Below are positions 22,501 to 35,800 of a stretch of DNA of 64,000 nucleotides, in pieces. Source of the stretch: Diprion similis. Its lineage: Eukaryota > Arthropoda > Insecta > Hymenoptera > Diprionidae. Within the stretch, counting starts at the first letter, position 1; every line of letters starts with the position of its first letter. The position numbers and the translations under genes were made by a program. Location: the NCBI RefSeq assembly GCF_021155765.1, contig NC_060106.1, positions 15,216,031-15,280,030 of the forward strand, written 5' to 3'. The notes beneath the pieces are model-generated. The model saw only the letters and a program-made list of their open reading frames with translations, was not told the origin of the DNA and searched no databases.

Positions 22501-25401
22501 ACGGCAGATTGTACTTATTGTTAGACAGGTTCAAAATAATAATTGTACTTATACACAACAATTGTTGTTCTGCAAGTATTGCATTGTTGGGTAATCGGAC
22601 ATATGGTTACAAAAAATTATATGTACCTGCCAAAAATTAACTCGCGAAGTTAATCTGTTTTATAATTTCAATATCGTAACTGTATTTTTATTCAGCATGC
22701 AACGTTTAAAAAAATGTTGGCACGAACCGCGGAATTTAATCAAATTAATCAACCAATTTCTAGAAGAGTTTTCTCGCTCTCTTGAAAAATCATAATGACG
22801 GCATTTGCACAGTTTTGCCGCGTCTCCCTTTATCTACAGAATTTGTGCAAAAGTCAACATGCGGAATGCCTTGAGGGTTCGAATCATCGCATCTTCGATC
22901 ACCTTTCGCTATTAATTCCACTGTCTGTCAAATCTATCAACAAGGAACGTTCGCTGAAAGGTGACGACATGTAAAATTGCAGCTGCACGAGGCGTTATTA
23001 TAAATGTGTAAATGTGAAATATCTTGGGCATATATTTAACGCGGGAAACCTGTGTGCGTATAAAATTTCTATTTTGCGTAGCGTTTTTACACACAATTTC
23101 TTTTGTCACGCTGCCGATTATCGTTCGGTTCCTAGCTTACGCGAAAGCGGTGATCCTTTCACGTATCCGAGGCTGCTGTGACTGTACCGAGAAAATATAG
23201 CAACGCCCACACTTTCGGTTTCTGATATAAGAAGACCTTCCAGTCAAGGGGTTTATATAAAGGAAAAAAAAAAAATTTTATTGAAAGAATGGAGAAGTTG
23301 AAGAGCACAGCGTTGAACTGTTTCCACAATTTTTCACGCGACGAGAAGAAATTGGATTTTTCTCAGCGTCTTTACTTGGGTATGAAATTATTCAATGAAA
23401 TTCAATCTCCAGAAGGTTTGATGAACGGTTTTTGGTGCGAGGCTGATAGCAGATGGTCTCGTTCAAGAAGATCACGTACGATTCTCATTGCGTAACAAAA
23501 TGGTAGCAAATCATGTCGAGGTGAATCTGTTCGTTGCTATTTGTAAAGAAACGACCGCAATTACCTTCGCGGAAAAAGTGATTAATCATTCATGCGAAAA
23601 GTTCGCTCGATCAGCCGTTTGTGCAGTTCTAGTTTTTTTCTCTTCTTTTCCCACGAACTCGAACGCGGTGACATCGATTTAAATTCGATCGGAGATAAAA
23701 AAAGTGGTGCAGATATAGATACGGTGAAAAGATATATATGGAAGAAACGCACGGTTCCAAATGGCGTCATTTTTTCCATCGCAGTATGTTTTTGCCTAGC
23801 GAAAACAAGAAGAAAAGAAGGTTTGCTTGTTGGCTTTACAAACGTGATATACACTTGGCGACTATAAAGAATTTTGTGTAGCGATCGTGCTTTTCCCTTC
23901 AATGAAGTAAAAATAAGTAAAACGCGAATGCTTGTCTACCTGATTCAAGAATTCCTCGACGACAACAATAGCTGATGACGTCTGTGCGATTCGCATCACC
24001 TTTAGCATTAGTTTTACCATCTGTCGAATTCATTCCGTGACATAAAGCGTTGCGAAATTCATATTGAAGAGATAGGTGCTTGAGAAATCGCGTCGGTTGA
24101 ATATTATTATATTCTTTTTGCATTCTGCTTTCTTTTCCACTTCAAATGTGCGCGCCATCGACATTTAAAGATGCGCTGAAGGCTTTTACGAGTATCGAAG
24201 CATGATTGAAAGGTGAAGAAAAGATGTGCAGGTGGGTGTGTAATAATATGCAGGACATCGAGAGATCGATGAAAAGTTTTTTTTTTCAAATTTTCGCCTT
24301 CTTTCCCCAGATTTCTGTCAGCGATGCAAAACTGGACTTTCAGTATAGTCATAACAATTGAAACTAATCCGAGACATAGCAGACAAAGTTCGGCAATTCA
24401 AGCAAATCGAATAAATTTCGCAGTCCGTCAGGTGCGTCTGATTGGAAGAGGCCCATCCGGTTCGAAGTGTAATTGCGACTCCTTCGTACGGAATGTAATT
24501 AGGGATCAAAGTCCTGTTCTAAAAGAGAAAATTTCACGGGGTGCGTATCAGTTGACCAGAGTCAGGGTGATTGGGGTAAAAGTTTATCGCAATACCACTA
24601 ATTGCGTTAACTTTCGCACGATCTGTGGCTCCGAGGACGGACGAGCTTGCAATGATCCCGTCTGACCCGGCAGGATTTGATATTTAAGAGACGTCTGGCG
24701 GAGGCAAGCGAGTCTGCAATCGGCTGTTAAACCGTGTCAACGAAGAAGAAGGTGTGCCTTCGAAGCATTCGGCCGGATCCGACATTGCGTCGTTGCAATG
24801 GAATATTCCTCAATCGAAGAGCTGCAGCGAATATGCTGCAAGAAAAGAAAGCGAATTTTTCACCGCTCGGATCACAGGATTATAAATCACGAGGATCGCG
24901 GGAAAAATATATTACCGAATCTTCGATGCAAAATCTCTCTGCCAGGTGAAATAATTGTTTGGTCACCCGATACACTCGGTCAGATCAGACGCGATTCGGT
25001 GCTGTTGGCTGCTTTGTATTTGTATGTATATTTATTTGAAAGACGATACGAGGGTTTGGAGGCTTTCGGTCATCCACGTCGTTCCTTCTAATGGTAAGAT
25101 GACCGAGCAACCGTGCGCAAATTTATTTCTACGCTTTGCGCTCGAAGCTCATGTTAGATTCAGGAGGCGAGAACTGTAAGGAGTGCCGTTTTCTCAGGCT
25201 TCAGCGAGTATTTACTTCGGTGAAAGAACGAAGTCGAGAGACAAGAGAAACACCCGAAGAATATCCCGAATTATTTACACCTATATCATGGGTCAAAGGT
25301 TTGTTCATTATATGGCCACAAAAAAAAGAAAAAAACAAATTCTGGCTGGGGGATCAGATCATGATTATTATATGTTTTTTGGATCGCTGAAAGCGAATCC
25401 G
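19582..25401. other. Gene-poor region without recognised genes (19.6-25.4 kb)
   Basis: AT-rich DNA with an (AT)n microsatellite at 20273-20295 and only random short open frames. I looked for splice-flanked exons and domain motifs and support none. Possibly intergenic space beyond the cuticle cluster or an intron of a large gene. Confidence 0.5.
20273..20295. repeat. (AT)n microsatellite
   Basis: About 11 AT dinucleotides followed by a degenerate AT-rich extension to about 20330. Confidence 0.9.
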
Positions 25402-25695
25402 AAGTCCGTTTTACCCCATCACGTCAGGTTTTTAATATTACCTTAAACAATCTTATAACCCAAGTATACCTATATATAGAATCCCGAAACCCCTTGTAAC
25501 CATAGCTTTTTAACCCTTTGGCATTTATGGCTATAAGATTGACGGGTTATGAGTTCAAGGTGATATAGGCTTACGGGGTTAAAAGGCTATGGTTTTAAGG
25601 GGTTATGGGATTTCATACATTAGGTTGACTGAGCTTGGGTTATAAGATTTTTTAAGGTTGTGTGAAAAACCTGACATGACGGGGTGAATGGACTT
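25402..25695. repeat. 294-bp hairpin-forming inverted repeat
   Basis: The left arm (25402-25516) and right arm (25577-25695) are inverted copies separated by a ~60-bp loop. Paired blocks include aagtcc at the tips, cgtcaggttttt/catgtcaggttttt, accttaaacaatcttataacccaag (near perfect), gaatccc/gaaatccc, accccttgtaaccatag/accccttaaaaccatag and tttttaaccc. Arm identity is roughly 75-80% by eye. The loop also contains gggttatgag-like pieces related to the arms. No transposase and no obvious target-site duplication. Most likely a fold-back MITE; a transcript would form a long dsRNA stem. Confidence 0.85.
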
Positions 25696-26499
25696 TGGTT
25701 TCAGAATTAGCGACCCCCCGGCCAGAAACTGTTTTTTTACGTGGCTGTGTTATTTATTATACGGCAGATGACGCCGCGGACAGGATTTCGCAGGGAATTT
25801 GGCTACGAGTCCTCTTTTCACAGCGTCAATAAAACTTCTTGATCAGACGGGATATTTAATTTCGAATTCGTTATCGCCGCGTGGAGCCCTCGATCGTGAG
25901 AGAAAATTTTCAAGGTGTTCATTGAGAGGTGTTCCAAACTTATCAAGCCCGCGACCGGAAGCTCGTTTCGATTTTCGTTGGAAAGAAGGCTCTGAAAAAT
26001 GCGCAAAAGCTTCTCCCACAACTGACAATCAACACTTAAAATGATCACTTGAATTTTATCCGCTGTTCGTATTCATAGATGCAATTTTCTGGGTCAGAAT
26101 AAGCTCGAAAAAGCTCAACAATTGTTACGTCGACATGCTGGGGCGAAAACAGCTTCGTTAATTCCTAGTCTTTAATCTCCTTAATAACCTTACAATCTTC
26201 GGTTGAGTGGTTGGGAGGCCAAATTATCTCCGAACACTCTAACAGCATTCACGGAGAAACGACTCCTCGAAAAGACGTTTTGCGAAATTTATCGCCTCGC
26301 TGCATCGCGGCAGAGATGGGTTTAGGGTTTTCATTTTGTGTGGGTCTGCATCTGCCTGCGATAATTTCCGCAGAGCGAAGGAACCGGAGTTAAGCATCGA
26401 GGATGCGTTTCTATACATTTATGACCTCGACTCGATTCGACTCGCCTGCATTCATACCTGCCGTACAGGTAGCACACGTGAAGAAAAAGGTTATATTTG
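25696..26499. other. Stretch between two repeat elements, no gene seen
   Basis: About 0.8 kb of mixed-composition DNA between the hairpin repeat and the TIR element. Overlapping open frames of 60-80 codons on both strands lack splice support or recognisable protein character. Confidence 0.45.
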
Positions 26500-26890
26500 A
26501 GGGGTTATATGCAGTCACGAGGCCCAAAAACATCGATTTTGGACAAAAATTTAGTCCTTGAATTGTTTGTAAAACAGAAAATATTTATCGATGAGAAAAA
26601 AACCTTCGATTAATTATTAAAAAATATACTTAAAAAGCTTGTGTTAAAATTTTAGACTGATTGGTTGAACCGTTTCCGAGAAATCTTGGTCACCGACTTT
26701 AAAAACCCTGTTTTGAGAAAAACGCATTTAAAGTTTCAGAAGCACTTTACATGTAGTTCATCTTACATCGAGTTGTAAATATTTTCCGGATTGACAAAAA
26801 ATGTTCTGTGTGTGTACTTGAATATATGTACATTACGAAAAAAAAATAAAAAAATCGATTTTTCGAATATTTTAACTGTATATGACCCTT
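26500..26890. mobile_element. Possible non-autonomous DNA transposon with imperfect TIRs
   Basis: The left end reads aggggttatatgcagt and the inverse of the right end reads aagggtcatatacagt (13 of 16 matching), about 390 bp apart. Just inside, aacatcgatttt at the left is mirrored by aaaatcgat at the right. The interior has the phrase tgaaccgtttccgagaaatc, of a type that recurs in dispersed insect repeats. The flanks tttga / tttaa agree at 4 of 5 bases, which is not a convincing target-site duplication. No coding capacity. Confidence 0.5.
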
Positions 26891-29800
26891 TAATGCAGTG
26901 TACAGTCGCCATGTTGCAGTCGTTTTTCGCTTATTTCGCAGACAAGTACTTCTCAGGCGAGGAAATATGGCGAGAAGCCTTTCGAGATGAGGGAAATATA
27001 CCTACGCAGTACAATAAAGGCAGCGAGTAGAGCTACACACTTATTTCCGTAGGCTGATTCGTTATTATTGGAATGTCAAGAGTGGTTGCTGCGAACCCTA
27101 ACAATGACTTTATACCATAGGGAACACAGTCCGGGTTTATTAACGCAGGAGTTTTCCCGACAGTTGAAAACCACCGTCAGAAACTAATACAGCCACTGCA
27201 CGTGCAGGCATAATGCGCAGTATAACATCTCTCGTTTTATAAACACGCCGTCGAGTTCTCGTTAAAACCTCGAGGAGAGAAATGGCGCACTCAGCGGATT
27301 GGCAATTCAACCATAACTAGAACCCCGCAGATCGTGTATAACGATAATTCAGTTGAATGTGGAATGCAAATATTATTTTGCGTTCATGCATTTTTATTTT
27401 ATTACCGTGCACGATACCTACTTTCAAAACGTCACTGGGCTAAACGTGTCTTACAGTTCCTAATTAAAATAAAACCAGTATTTTCGAACACTCAATACGT
27501 CGTGGTTAGTAAAATCAATGTAAAAATGTCAAGCGTCAGGAAGCTTCGGTGGTTAAGGTCAAGGTAGCGAGATCCTTTTTGGCCAATCGCAAGCTATGCC
27601 GATTAATCCTGGCAGTTGCCAAAAATTCACCCTAAAGAACGGCGCAGCTCCTTTCCCTATAACGAAATTATTATATCCACTGTTTCGATCGATTCTAGCG
27701 GGTGAATTCCTTCGAAAAAAGTCTAAATATTGTTCAGAATATACATACTTCGGCCTTTGAGTTTAAAATCACGAGTTACAACGAAAGGTCAGGGAATTTA
27801 CAGTAAAACTGCGAAAGAGCGTGTAATACTGACGGAATCGAATCCTCTTTTGAGGAGAGAAGAATTTTCAATAACGAAACAGGAATCTCCAGAATTTCGT
27901 ATCGAGGCCTGAGGGTTGCGATGTATCGTGGTCCAGTCTTTGTGGTATCCAAATCAACCCCCAGCTTGCACAAGAAAATATGCGCCATACCTTAATGGGG
28001 TGGCTTCTCGAGAAGAAGGTCGGAGTGCATGGAATGAAAAGTCCGCATGACGGCAGGTTTATCGTTCCTCGTGTAATTTCACCTGCTCAGGTTACACCGC
28101 ATTAGTCCTGGATCGATGCAATAAATATTGCAAGTTGTCCATACTCGGAAAGACGAGTGTTCGTCATCCGCTGTTGCTACTGTTGTCGAATTAAGCGGAA
28201 TGACAAATGCTGGGTGATGTAATTGATGAACACCGGCACGTTTTTTCAATGCAGAATAGAAGTATATGGATATGGAAGTTGACGGAAGGGAGTTGACAAA
28301 GTGAGGAGAGAAACAAATGTTCGCTGACGATGAGTGCGAAGGTTTGAATTTTCAGAGTTATTATCGCATCGTTGCTCTTGACGGGGTTTGCATACGTATT
28401 ACGTAAACGCAAGAAACAACTGCTACCTCCCACGAGTTTATAATAGTGGATATATCGTGAATAGATATCCATACTAATTAAACCTGTTATTATAATCGCA
28501 GGTCGGTTAATGACGGAAAAATTTGGCAGAGCTTATTGGTACGTAGAGAAGACAGTAATTAAATATTTAAATAATTTCAGTGCGAGAAAAAATAAAATGT
28601 TAATTATCACAGTGACGACTGTGACGACGGATAATAAATTACATCCAATTGAGAAATATTCGCTGGAAAAGTAAAGCCGAACGTTTATCAGTCTCGTTAA
28701 CGTTTAATACCTGACTGGGGTACAGCGTATAATTCTTTGGTGGAAATATTTACTTCACACGTGCATGGACGACGTTTTTTCTTTCATTTTATATTTCTTC
28801 AAACTCGTTTTGCAGAAGCCAACATCCTTTTGGCGACATCGCGGATAATCTGGCTAATGTAACGGCTAATTTTTACATCATATTACCGTCGACCATTACG
28901 AACCGGACACAATTTGGAATCGAATGATCGATGGTGCGAACGCATATATGATACAAACGTTTATTCCCTCGACATTCCACTCGGTTCTGTCCTTTCACTT
29001 CGTTCCATGACGTCATTGAGAAGAAGATGCGCCACCCACTCCCACTACTCACCGATACCCATAAATGCTATTGTCCTATGAAACGTGGACGTGACAAAGT
29101 AAGAACGAATCGCCAAATTGAGCCATTCCAAACGAAATCGCACTATATATTTCGCCGAAAGCATATTTTCCGGCATTGGTTCTACGCACGTCTCGAATAT
29201 AGTCAACAAGACAACGAGCTGCATCCGTGTTACGCAAGCCGAACAAACCGTCAACCCATTGTTTATGACGTGGTTAACAAATGCCAGAGTGTCAATGTCT
29301 CCGGTAGGCAATAAAGCGAGAATGACTCGGCAATGGAGTCGGTCATTGCAGATCCTGCACCAACTGTTTTACCCCACTTACGTCTACTCGATCGTGTGGG
29401 TATATCTACACTGTTATGAGATCATGTTTGCACGCTCGTAAGACTTGGAAAAACGTGTTTCTTGGCTTTAAGTAAAATCCGATTAGCACCGACATGAGGA
29501 ATTCGACTAGAGTGTCATTCATTAGGCGTATGAAGACGCTAAACGCTTTGATGGTTTGCTCACACTTTCAAAGCCAATCAACCCGTGATGTGGAGGAGTC
29601 GAGGTCTGATCTTCTGCCTACAGAACCTGTTCAATTCACATTTGTCCCTGTTTACCTGTCTGCGTACAAAGCTGGTTTAACTGTAGGCAGGTATGGGTTT
29701 TGGACACGTCCATCAATCCCTTGGCTAGACTACTAATTGATGATTATACTTGTCTGGTTTTAGGCGCGGGTTGTAGAAAGCGAGTGGCCATCGTTGTTCG

Positions 29801-32800
29801 CGAAAAAGGCTGTTAATCGAATGATTGGTACAACAGCGATAACCACGTGTCATTATCTCGCGTTGGACGAACAAAGAATATCCGTAAAATCCTGAATCAT
29901 TTCAAAGAGTAAGCTAATCGAAAGAGACATCATTTTGTAGAATATTATCAGACGAGAACTCACGCCTCTTATAACACATGTCATTGTATATCCATTACGC
30001 ATTCCTAAAATATTTTAACGGAGATAATGAAGGGTATCGAAGATAAATCGTAAACTCATTAGGCGATGTGCGGTCGAAACTTCTTATCTTTTGATCGCTG
30101 TTTTGGAGCAAGTCTAATCGAACATTCATGCCGCGAACGATTAGTCAAAGCTGTTTCACCATAACTCGAACTTACTTAGGTATTATAAATGCGCGAGACT
30201 ATAGAATTTGGGGGAAAACATGAACTCAGCTAGTTTTAACAAACTCCTGTAACTTTCCCAGTAGTTAGGTAAGATGCTGATCGCTTGCGGTTGTAGAGGG
30301 TTATTTCCGTTAATTTGCACTGTTCAGAGAGAGTTACAATTTTTTGCAAGTGTTACATACGCTTTATTTTCGGTTGAACCTATTAATAAAATTCCGTATG
30401 TGGCAAAAAAATAAAGAAATAAAAAAATTAAAAATAAAAATCATACCAATTTCATAAATGTTACCCTCCAGTTTTGGCATTGTAAATCAGCCTTGTCATG
30501 GATCACGCAAACTTTGATAGTGATTTTATAGAGGAATACATATGGATAAACTAGGATAGATTTTAGAGAGATGAATTTTCAAATAATCCGTAAAATTCCT
30601 TGTAGGTATAATAATTTCACTCGAAATAAGCACGTAGTTGAAAACTGTACACAGTGCAGTAAATACATGAACACGGTGGGTGGTTCTGAGTGGAAAATAA
30701 CTTTTCTAACTACACGATATGAAGCGAAATGGTGAATACTTGGATACCGTGGATATCGATTCCAGTTGTGGTAAAACTGCATTTCTCTAACATCGCCCGT
30801 GGCAGTAATGAAGGAAGAATGTGTTTCAGGTCATGTCCATATTGTCCATCAATCCGACTGTACATCCACACGTGAATACGCATGATAACAGCGAGGATTT
30901 CCCTTCGATGCGTGATTTAATTCTGCGTTTTAATTACGTGAAGTGGATCATACTAAATACGTTATATCATCAGTATCCACTTGGTGATGTTTCACTCGTT
31001 CACATCTCATCAGACTGATTGGGTTTTCGTCTCGTTCACTTTGCAACTTTTCACTGTTGGTGTAAAAAATTCAAAAATTGAAAAATTCCGTTGCTTCTAT
31101 TATTATTATGTATCAGCAGTCGAACTAAGAATGGGATGAGAAAAATACAAAGTGGAAACGATTAATCTCATAATTGCCAGTGCGAGTTGTGTGCGATCCT
31201 TTCACATTACATCACCGGTATATAATAATAATCACCAGTGAATTACGATGTTGGGTAAATTCAAACGTTCGCGCTTCAAGATCCCGATAAATAATCCATT
31301 GTATCAATCAATCAGTTTATTTCATTTACAGCACTTATATTCATAAGCATACATAATATCACATGAGTTCCTGTTACATGGGATATACACGCAATTACGA
31401 CGCGAGGCGGCATACATCAAGGACCTAAATGACTGGATTATCCTTCCGACCGCGCCAGGGTGGGTTGATGTATAAAGCATTGAAAGATGGTTCCAATTAC
31501 AACCTTATTTTCGTCGCATAAATTACCGGCATTTCTTCCTTGATTCCACGGTGCACTTTGGACGTGGCATAAAATATTCGAAGAGAGTGTAAAAACGCGT
31601 TCATCCGAAGTGCTGACAGTGGCTTACCAGAATAAATTTATTCTCGGCTTACGGGTTCGCGGTATATATATGATGCTTTGGGGGCTGGAACTGTGATCGA
31701 TAAGTATGCAGGTCGGAATTCAATTCCGAGCTCAATACGGGCGAGCAAAAACTTCATTGCGCGACGTACAGCTATAGCTATGCTTGGTCGCGTATCACCC
31801 GCCATTATTTCACGTTTAAATTGGGGTCCTAAGAGTTTTAGCGATTTTCAAAGAAATCCCTTTCAAATATTTGCCAACCCCAACATTCGTGTGACCTTCT
31901 TACCGCACCTCGGAGGCTTTGAATCACCCTGAAATTAGTTCGGCCTGCATGTCTGAAACGGATTCGACTGAGGTATGAATTTCAATCACGAAGATTAAAC
32001 ATCAAGGCAACAAGGAGTATTGCGGGGAGAGAAAGCAGCGCAAAATCTGAAAGCTTTCTTCGCACTTGAATCAAAATCTTGTTCATATCACCTTGAAACT
32101 TTCGGCTCCTCTCTTGGGTCACGTTTTACCCCACAAACTTCGTTTCTACGAATTCATTATACGATTTTCGAGGACCAAAGGGAGTGGAATAAACAAGCTC
32201 TTTGGGGTTGAACCCGAGGGGAACAAGTTTTGCGTTTTTGCACGACATTTGTATCTAACCGGACGATTCATTCGATTACTTGAATGCCGATATTCCTTGC
32301 CTTGAAATTATTTTACGATTCGGTTAAAAAAAAACCCAATGTTTTCAACGTCTTGAGTAATAATAATTGATAGGCGATGGAATGAATGGGAAAAAAAAAC
32401 TCGTTGGAATAAAAGCTTACCATGCATTTTATGTAGAAAATGAGTTGTGTACAATCCACAACGTATACCTATATTTAGAAAAATATCTGTCCGAGTTTAC
32501 TTGCAACAAACAAATTTTACGGCCAGTTTATTTGGTTTAATCTAACGAGTTTTCGTTTGGTTAGATTAAAATTCATACACCCATCGAAATATACCCAATT
32601 TCGTTTCACTTGAACAAACAAATTTTTTCAAATTATTTTACGTTTGTACAATAAGGTAAAACTGTTCTCTCGAATACTCTGGCGTATCCAGCTTGGAGGT
32701 ATCCATCCGAGAAGATCTGTAGCAGCTGAGCTTTGCCTCGAGACTCAGTGGCAAGGCGATGAACGAAATATTCATTTGCGGAACTCGGTTCAAGTGGTAA

Positions 32801-35800
32801 TTAGAATAGACGGGAATTCGCGGTTAAGGAACGGGTGTCGCCGGCATGTAATTTATAATCACACGGTGGAAGAGGCTGTAGTAAGAGGCGTTGGAGTAAG
32901 TAATAAGGTGTGTGAGGAACGGTACGAGTGAAAATTTTACGAGTGAGTGCGTATAATCCATGTCTTTTGTGGTAGACGAGACGAGTGTTGAAAACACGGG
33001 TTCGAGGCGGTGATAATTTCATTTGAACAATTCGTGTGTGTCTCGCGACGTGACTCGAAGCGACTGCACACAAGCTTGCGAATAATCGAATAGCGTGGAA
33101 ATAATGGAGAAACAAATTGAAACTAGACTGTTTGGGGGTTTATTTGAATAAATGGTTTGAAAATATATACAACGAAAAACGAAGCTTTTTATTTTGTGCC
33201 AGAGAATTTCGGCTCACACTCGAATCTAGACTATAAGTGTTAGATCAAAGTAGAAATTGAAAGATGGCAGAACATTGATGTTCGAAAATCAATCACGTAT
33301 TATTTTAAATTTTATTACCGTGAAAAGAATTCTTTCGGTTGGATGCAACCAGGTGATGGATATCAAACCTGATTTACTGTATAATATCGTCCGCAAAAAT
33401 GACGGTTAATGGACGCGCGAGAGGTGTTTCTAAGAGCCTTCGAAGTAGTCGGGAATCTTCATCGGCCGATTATTACGTCATTCCGAGGGTTGGAAGAATC
33501 TTTTATAAGTCGAGGAGTGAAGTAAAATTCATACGAAAAAGCTGAATGCTTTTTTCATCCGCTTGTCTATCAGTTTTTACCACTTGACCGAGTCGCTATG
33601 GCCGGATGCTTTCAAGCTTAATTAAAGCTTTTCAAAATTCTCTGGGGTTCTTCTTGCGTACGGATTTATCATTGCGTTAAATTCATTGTTTCGGTAATAT
33701 TCTTGAACAAATTCAAACTTATGAACGGAGAAACGTGTGGACAAATATTAAACTTTATTGCGAATCTCACAGTTTTCCTTACATCAACACTTGAACTTGG
33801 AATTGAATAGAAAATTCGGTAACGCATGTTATCGAGTTACTTTACAGCTTGCGGTTTCTAAAACTCTGAATAATGAATTCATTTACAAACAATAATAACG
33901 AAATAATCGTACTGTTGTTTTGGAAAATTGAAGCAGTTAAAACTTGACCTTGTTGCGGAATCGTGCACAATTATATTATTATGAAATTTAATTTTCAATT
34001 TCACCAGCAGCATTAAATTTAGGCCTCAGTAATTATTCGTCAACATCGGTTCTTTTCTAAGTGTATAAACTTTAAACACCGAATAATTACGATTGTACAC
34101 AGCCGAGTGCAGCAATGATAAATGTCCTGTAATTAACTAGTCGTTAGATTACGGATCGCATAGCTTATGGGGTTATCGAAACTCCGCATAGTAATTAGAC
34201 AGTCAATTAATGCATGGTTATTTCTTGAACACGGAAGTCAGGCTTGCCCAGCCAAGACAAATAAGCCCGAAAAATTAAATGCCCAGCTATCGGACAGTGA
34301 AGAAATTAGAAAATTTCGTGGATAATATATTACACATTAAATTTTCACTCAATATTGATAAATCGTTATTGAGTTACCCAGTCGCACAGTGACTTGAAAT
34401 TTAAATGAAAGAAACGCAAATATTAATTCTACCAGTCTTGAATAACTTCTCGCAAAAAGCATTCCTCCATCAAATTTCCAGAAAACAAAGTCATCAAAAC
34501 TGGCCGAAAGGAGATTCAACGATATCGTTCACTTCAACTTTTGCTAATATGAAATCTTGATTGTCAGTAAAGAAGAACGAGGCTTTCGCTCGACTGTTTC
34601 ACGAAGTAATGATAACCATACGATACGATTCTTTCGAGACTTAACCGAATACAATCGGGACAAAGATAACCCAAATTTTTTTCCGTTCATTTGTCATTGC
34701 GAATCACGTCGCTCGTAGTGATTCATCGAAACTTTCTCTCGTTAGTTTTTATTCAACAAGCGAACGCGTATTCTCGCGTTAGATAAATCCGCCAGTTGCT
34801 CTTCCATTGTAATTCAATCCACGTACACGTACGAGTGTTTTTTTGAGGAATTCCTGGGACAATATTTGGAATACATGTCACCAGACTCTCGTTTACACGC
34901 AGTGATCGGGTTAAGAGCGTCACTCGGGCAGATTTACTCTCGCATATTACATATATTACAGATGCAACGGTGAACATGTAATATCTGATAAAAGTGAAAG
35001 CGTGTCTCTCTTCAGATGCTGCAGGCCCTTTCATGGATGGGCTGCGTATTTAACATCGAAGAAGATTAAGGTCAGCTTAAAGATCGAGCGGCTGCGATGC
35101 GACGTGCTTTCGTATCTTCTGTCTCATCTGCGGAATTTTTGTCGGATTTATTGGCATTTTTTAGTGACTTATATTTGCTTCAGTGTTCATTCACTTGGCT
35201 CGTTGTCTGACAAGTTGAGCAACTGAGAATCATCAAGAATGCAAGCACGGAGATTCGGAACTTGTTTTCTAATACCGGCATGGCGCTGACAGCTCATCCC
35301 ACGTGTTTCTTTCAGATAGAGCTATGACGGATGACCCGATGTTTCGGAGTCAATAATTATTGCTTAATAACTCGTCGAGCATTTTTTTTCTCTTAGAATA
35401 TCTAGTAGATATTGTTCACTGTTGTCTCTATGGCGAAAGAAATGAAAGAAAAAGAAAATTCAACTTCTCTTTGTACACAATATTCTATCAATTTCTTCAA
35501 ATAGGACAAATAGACGCTTGATTATCAGACTCGAGAACCTAGACGCTGTTTTTTCCCGTTTCTTACTCTCAGATTCGCTTTTTCTACTGGCCGGTTCACG
35601 GCGAGTTTTTTGCATACATGGTAGTTTTATATAACGATCTTGTCTCAAGTGATCTTGACTCGAGGTGAAATATATTTTCCAAATGCAATATTGCGGCGAA
35701 CGATGCGTGACTCTACCCTGGCAATCGGATGATCTCTCCACTTCGAAGAAGGAAAGCTTTTTACGCACTGCAGGTTATTGTGTTTTTGCATAAACCAACG

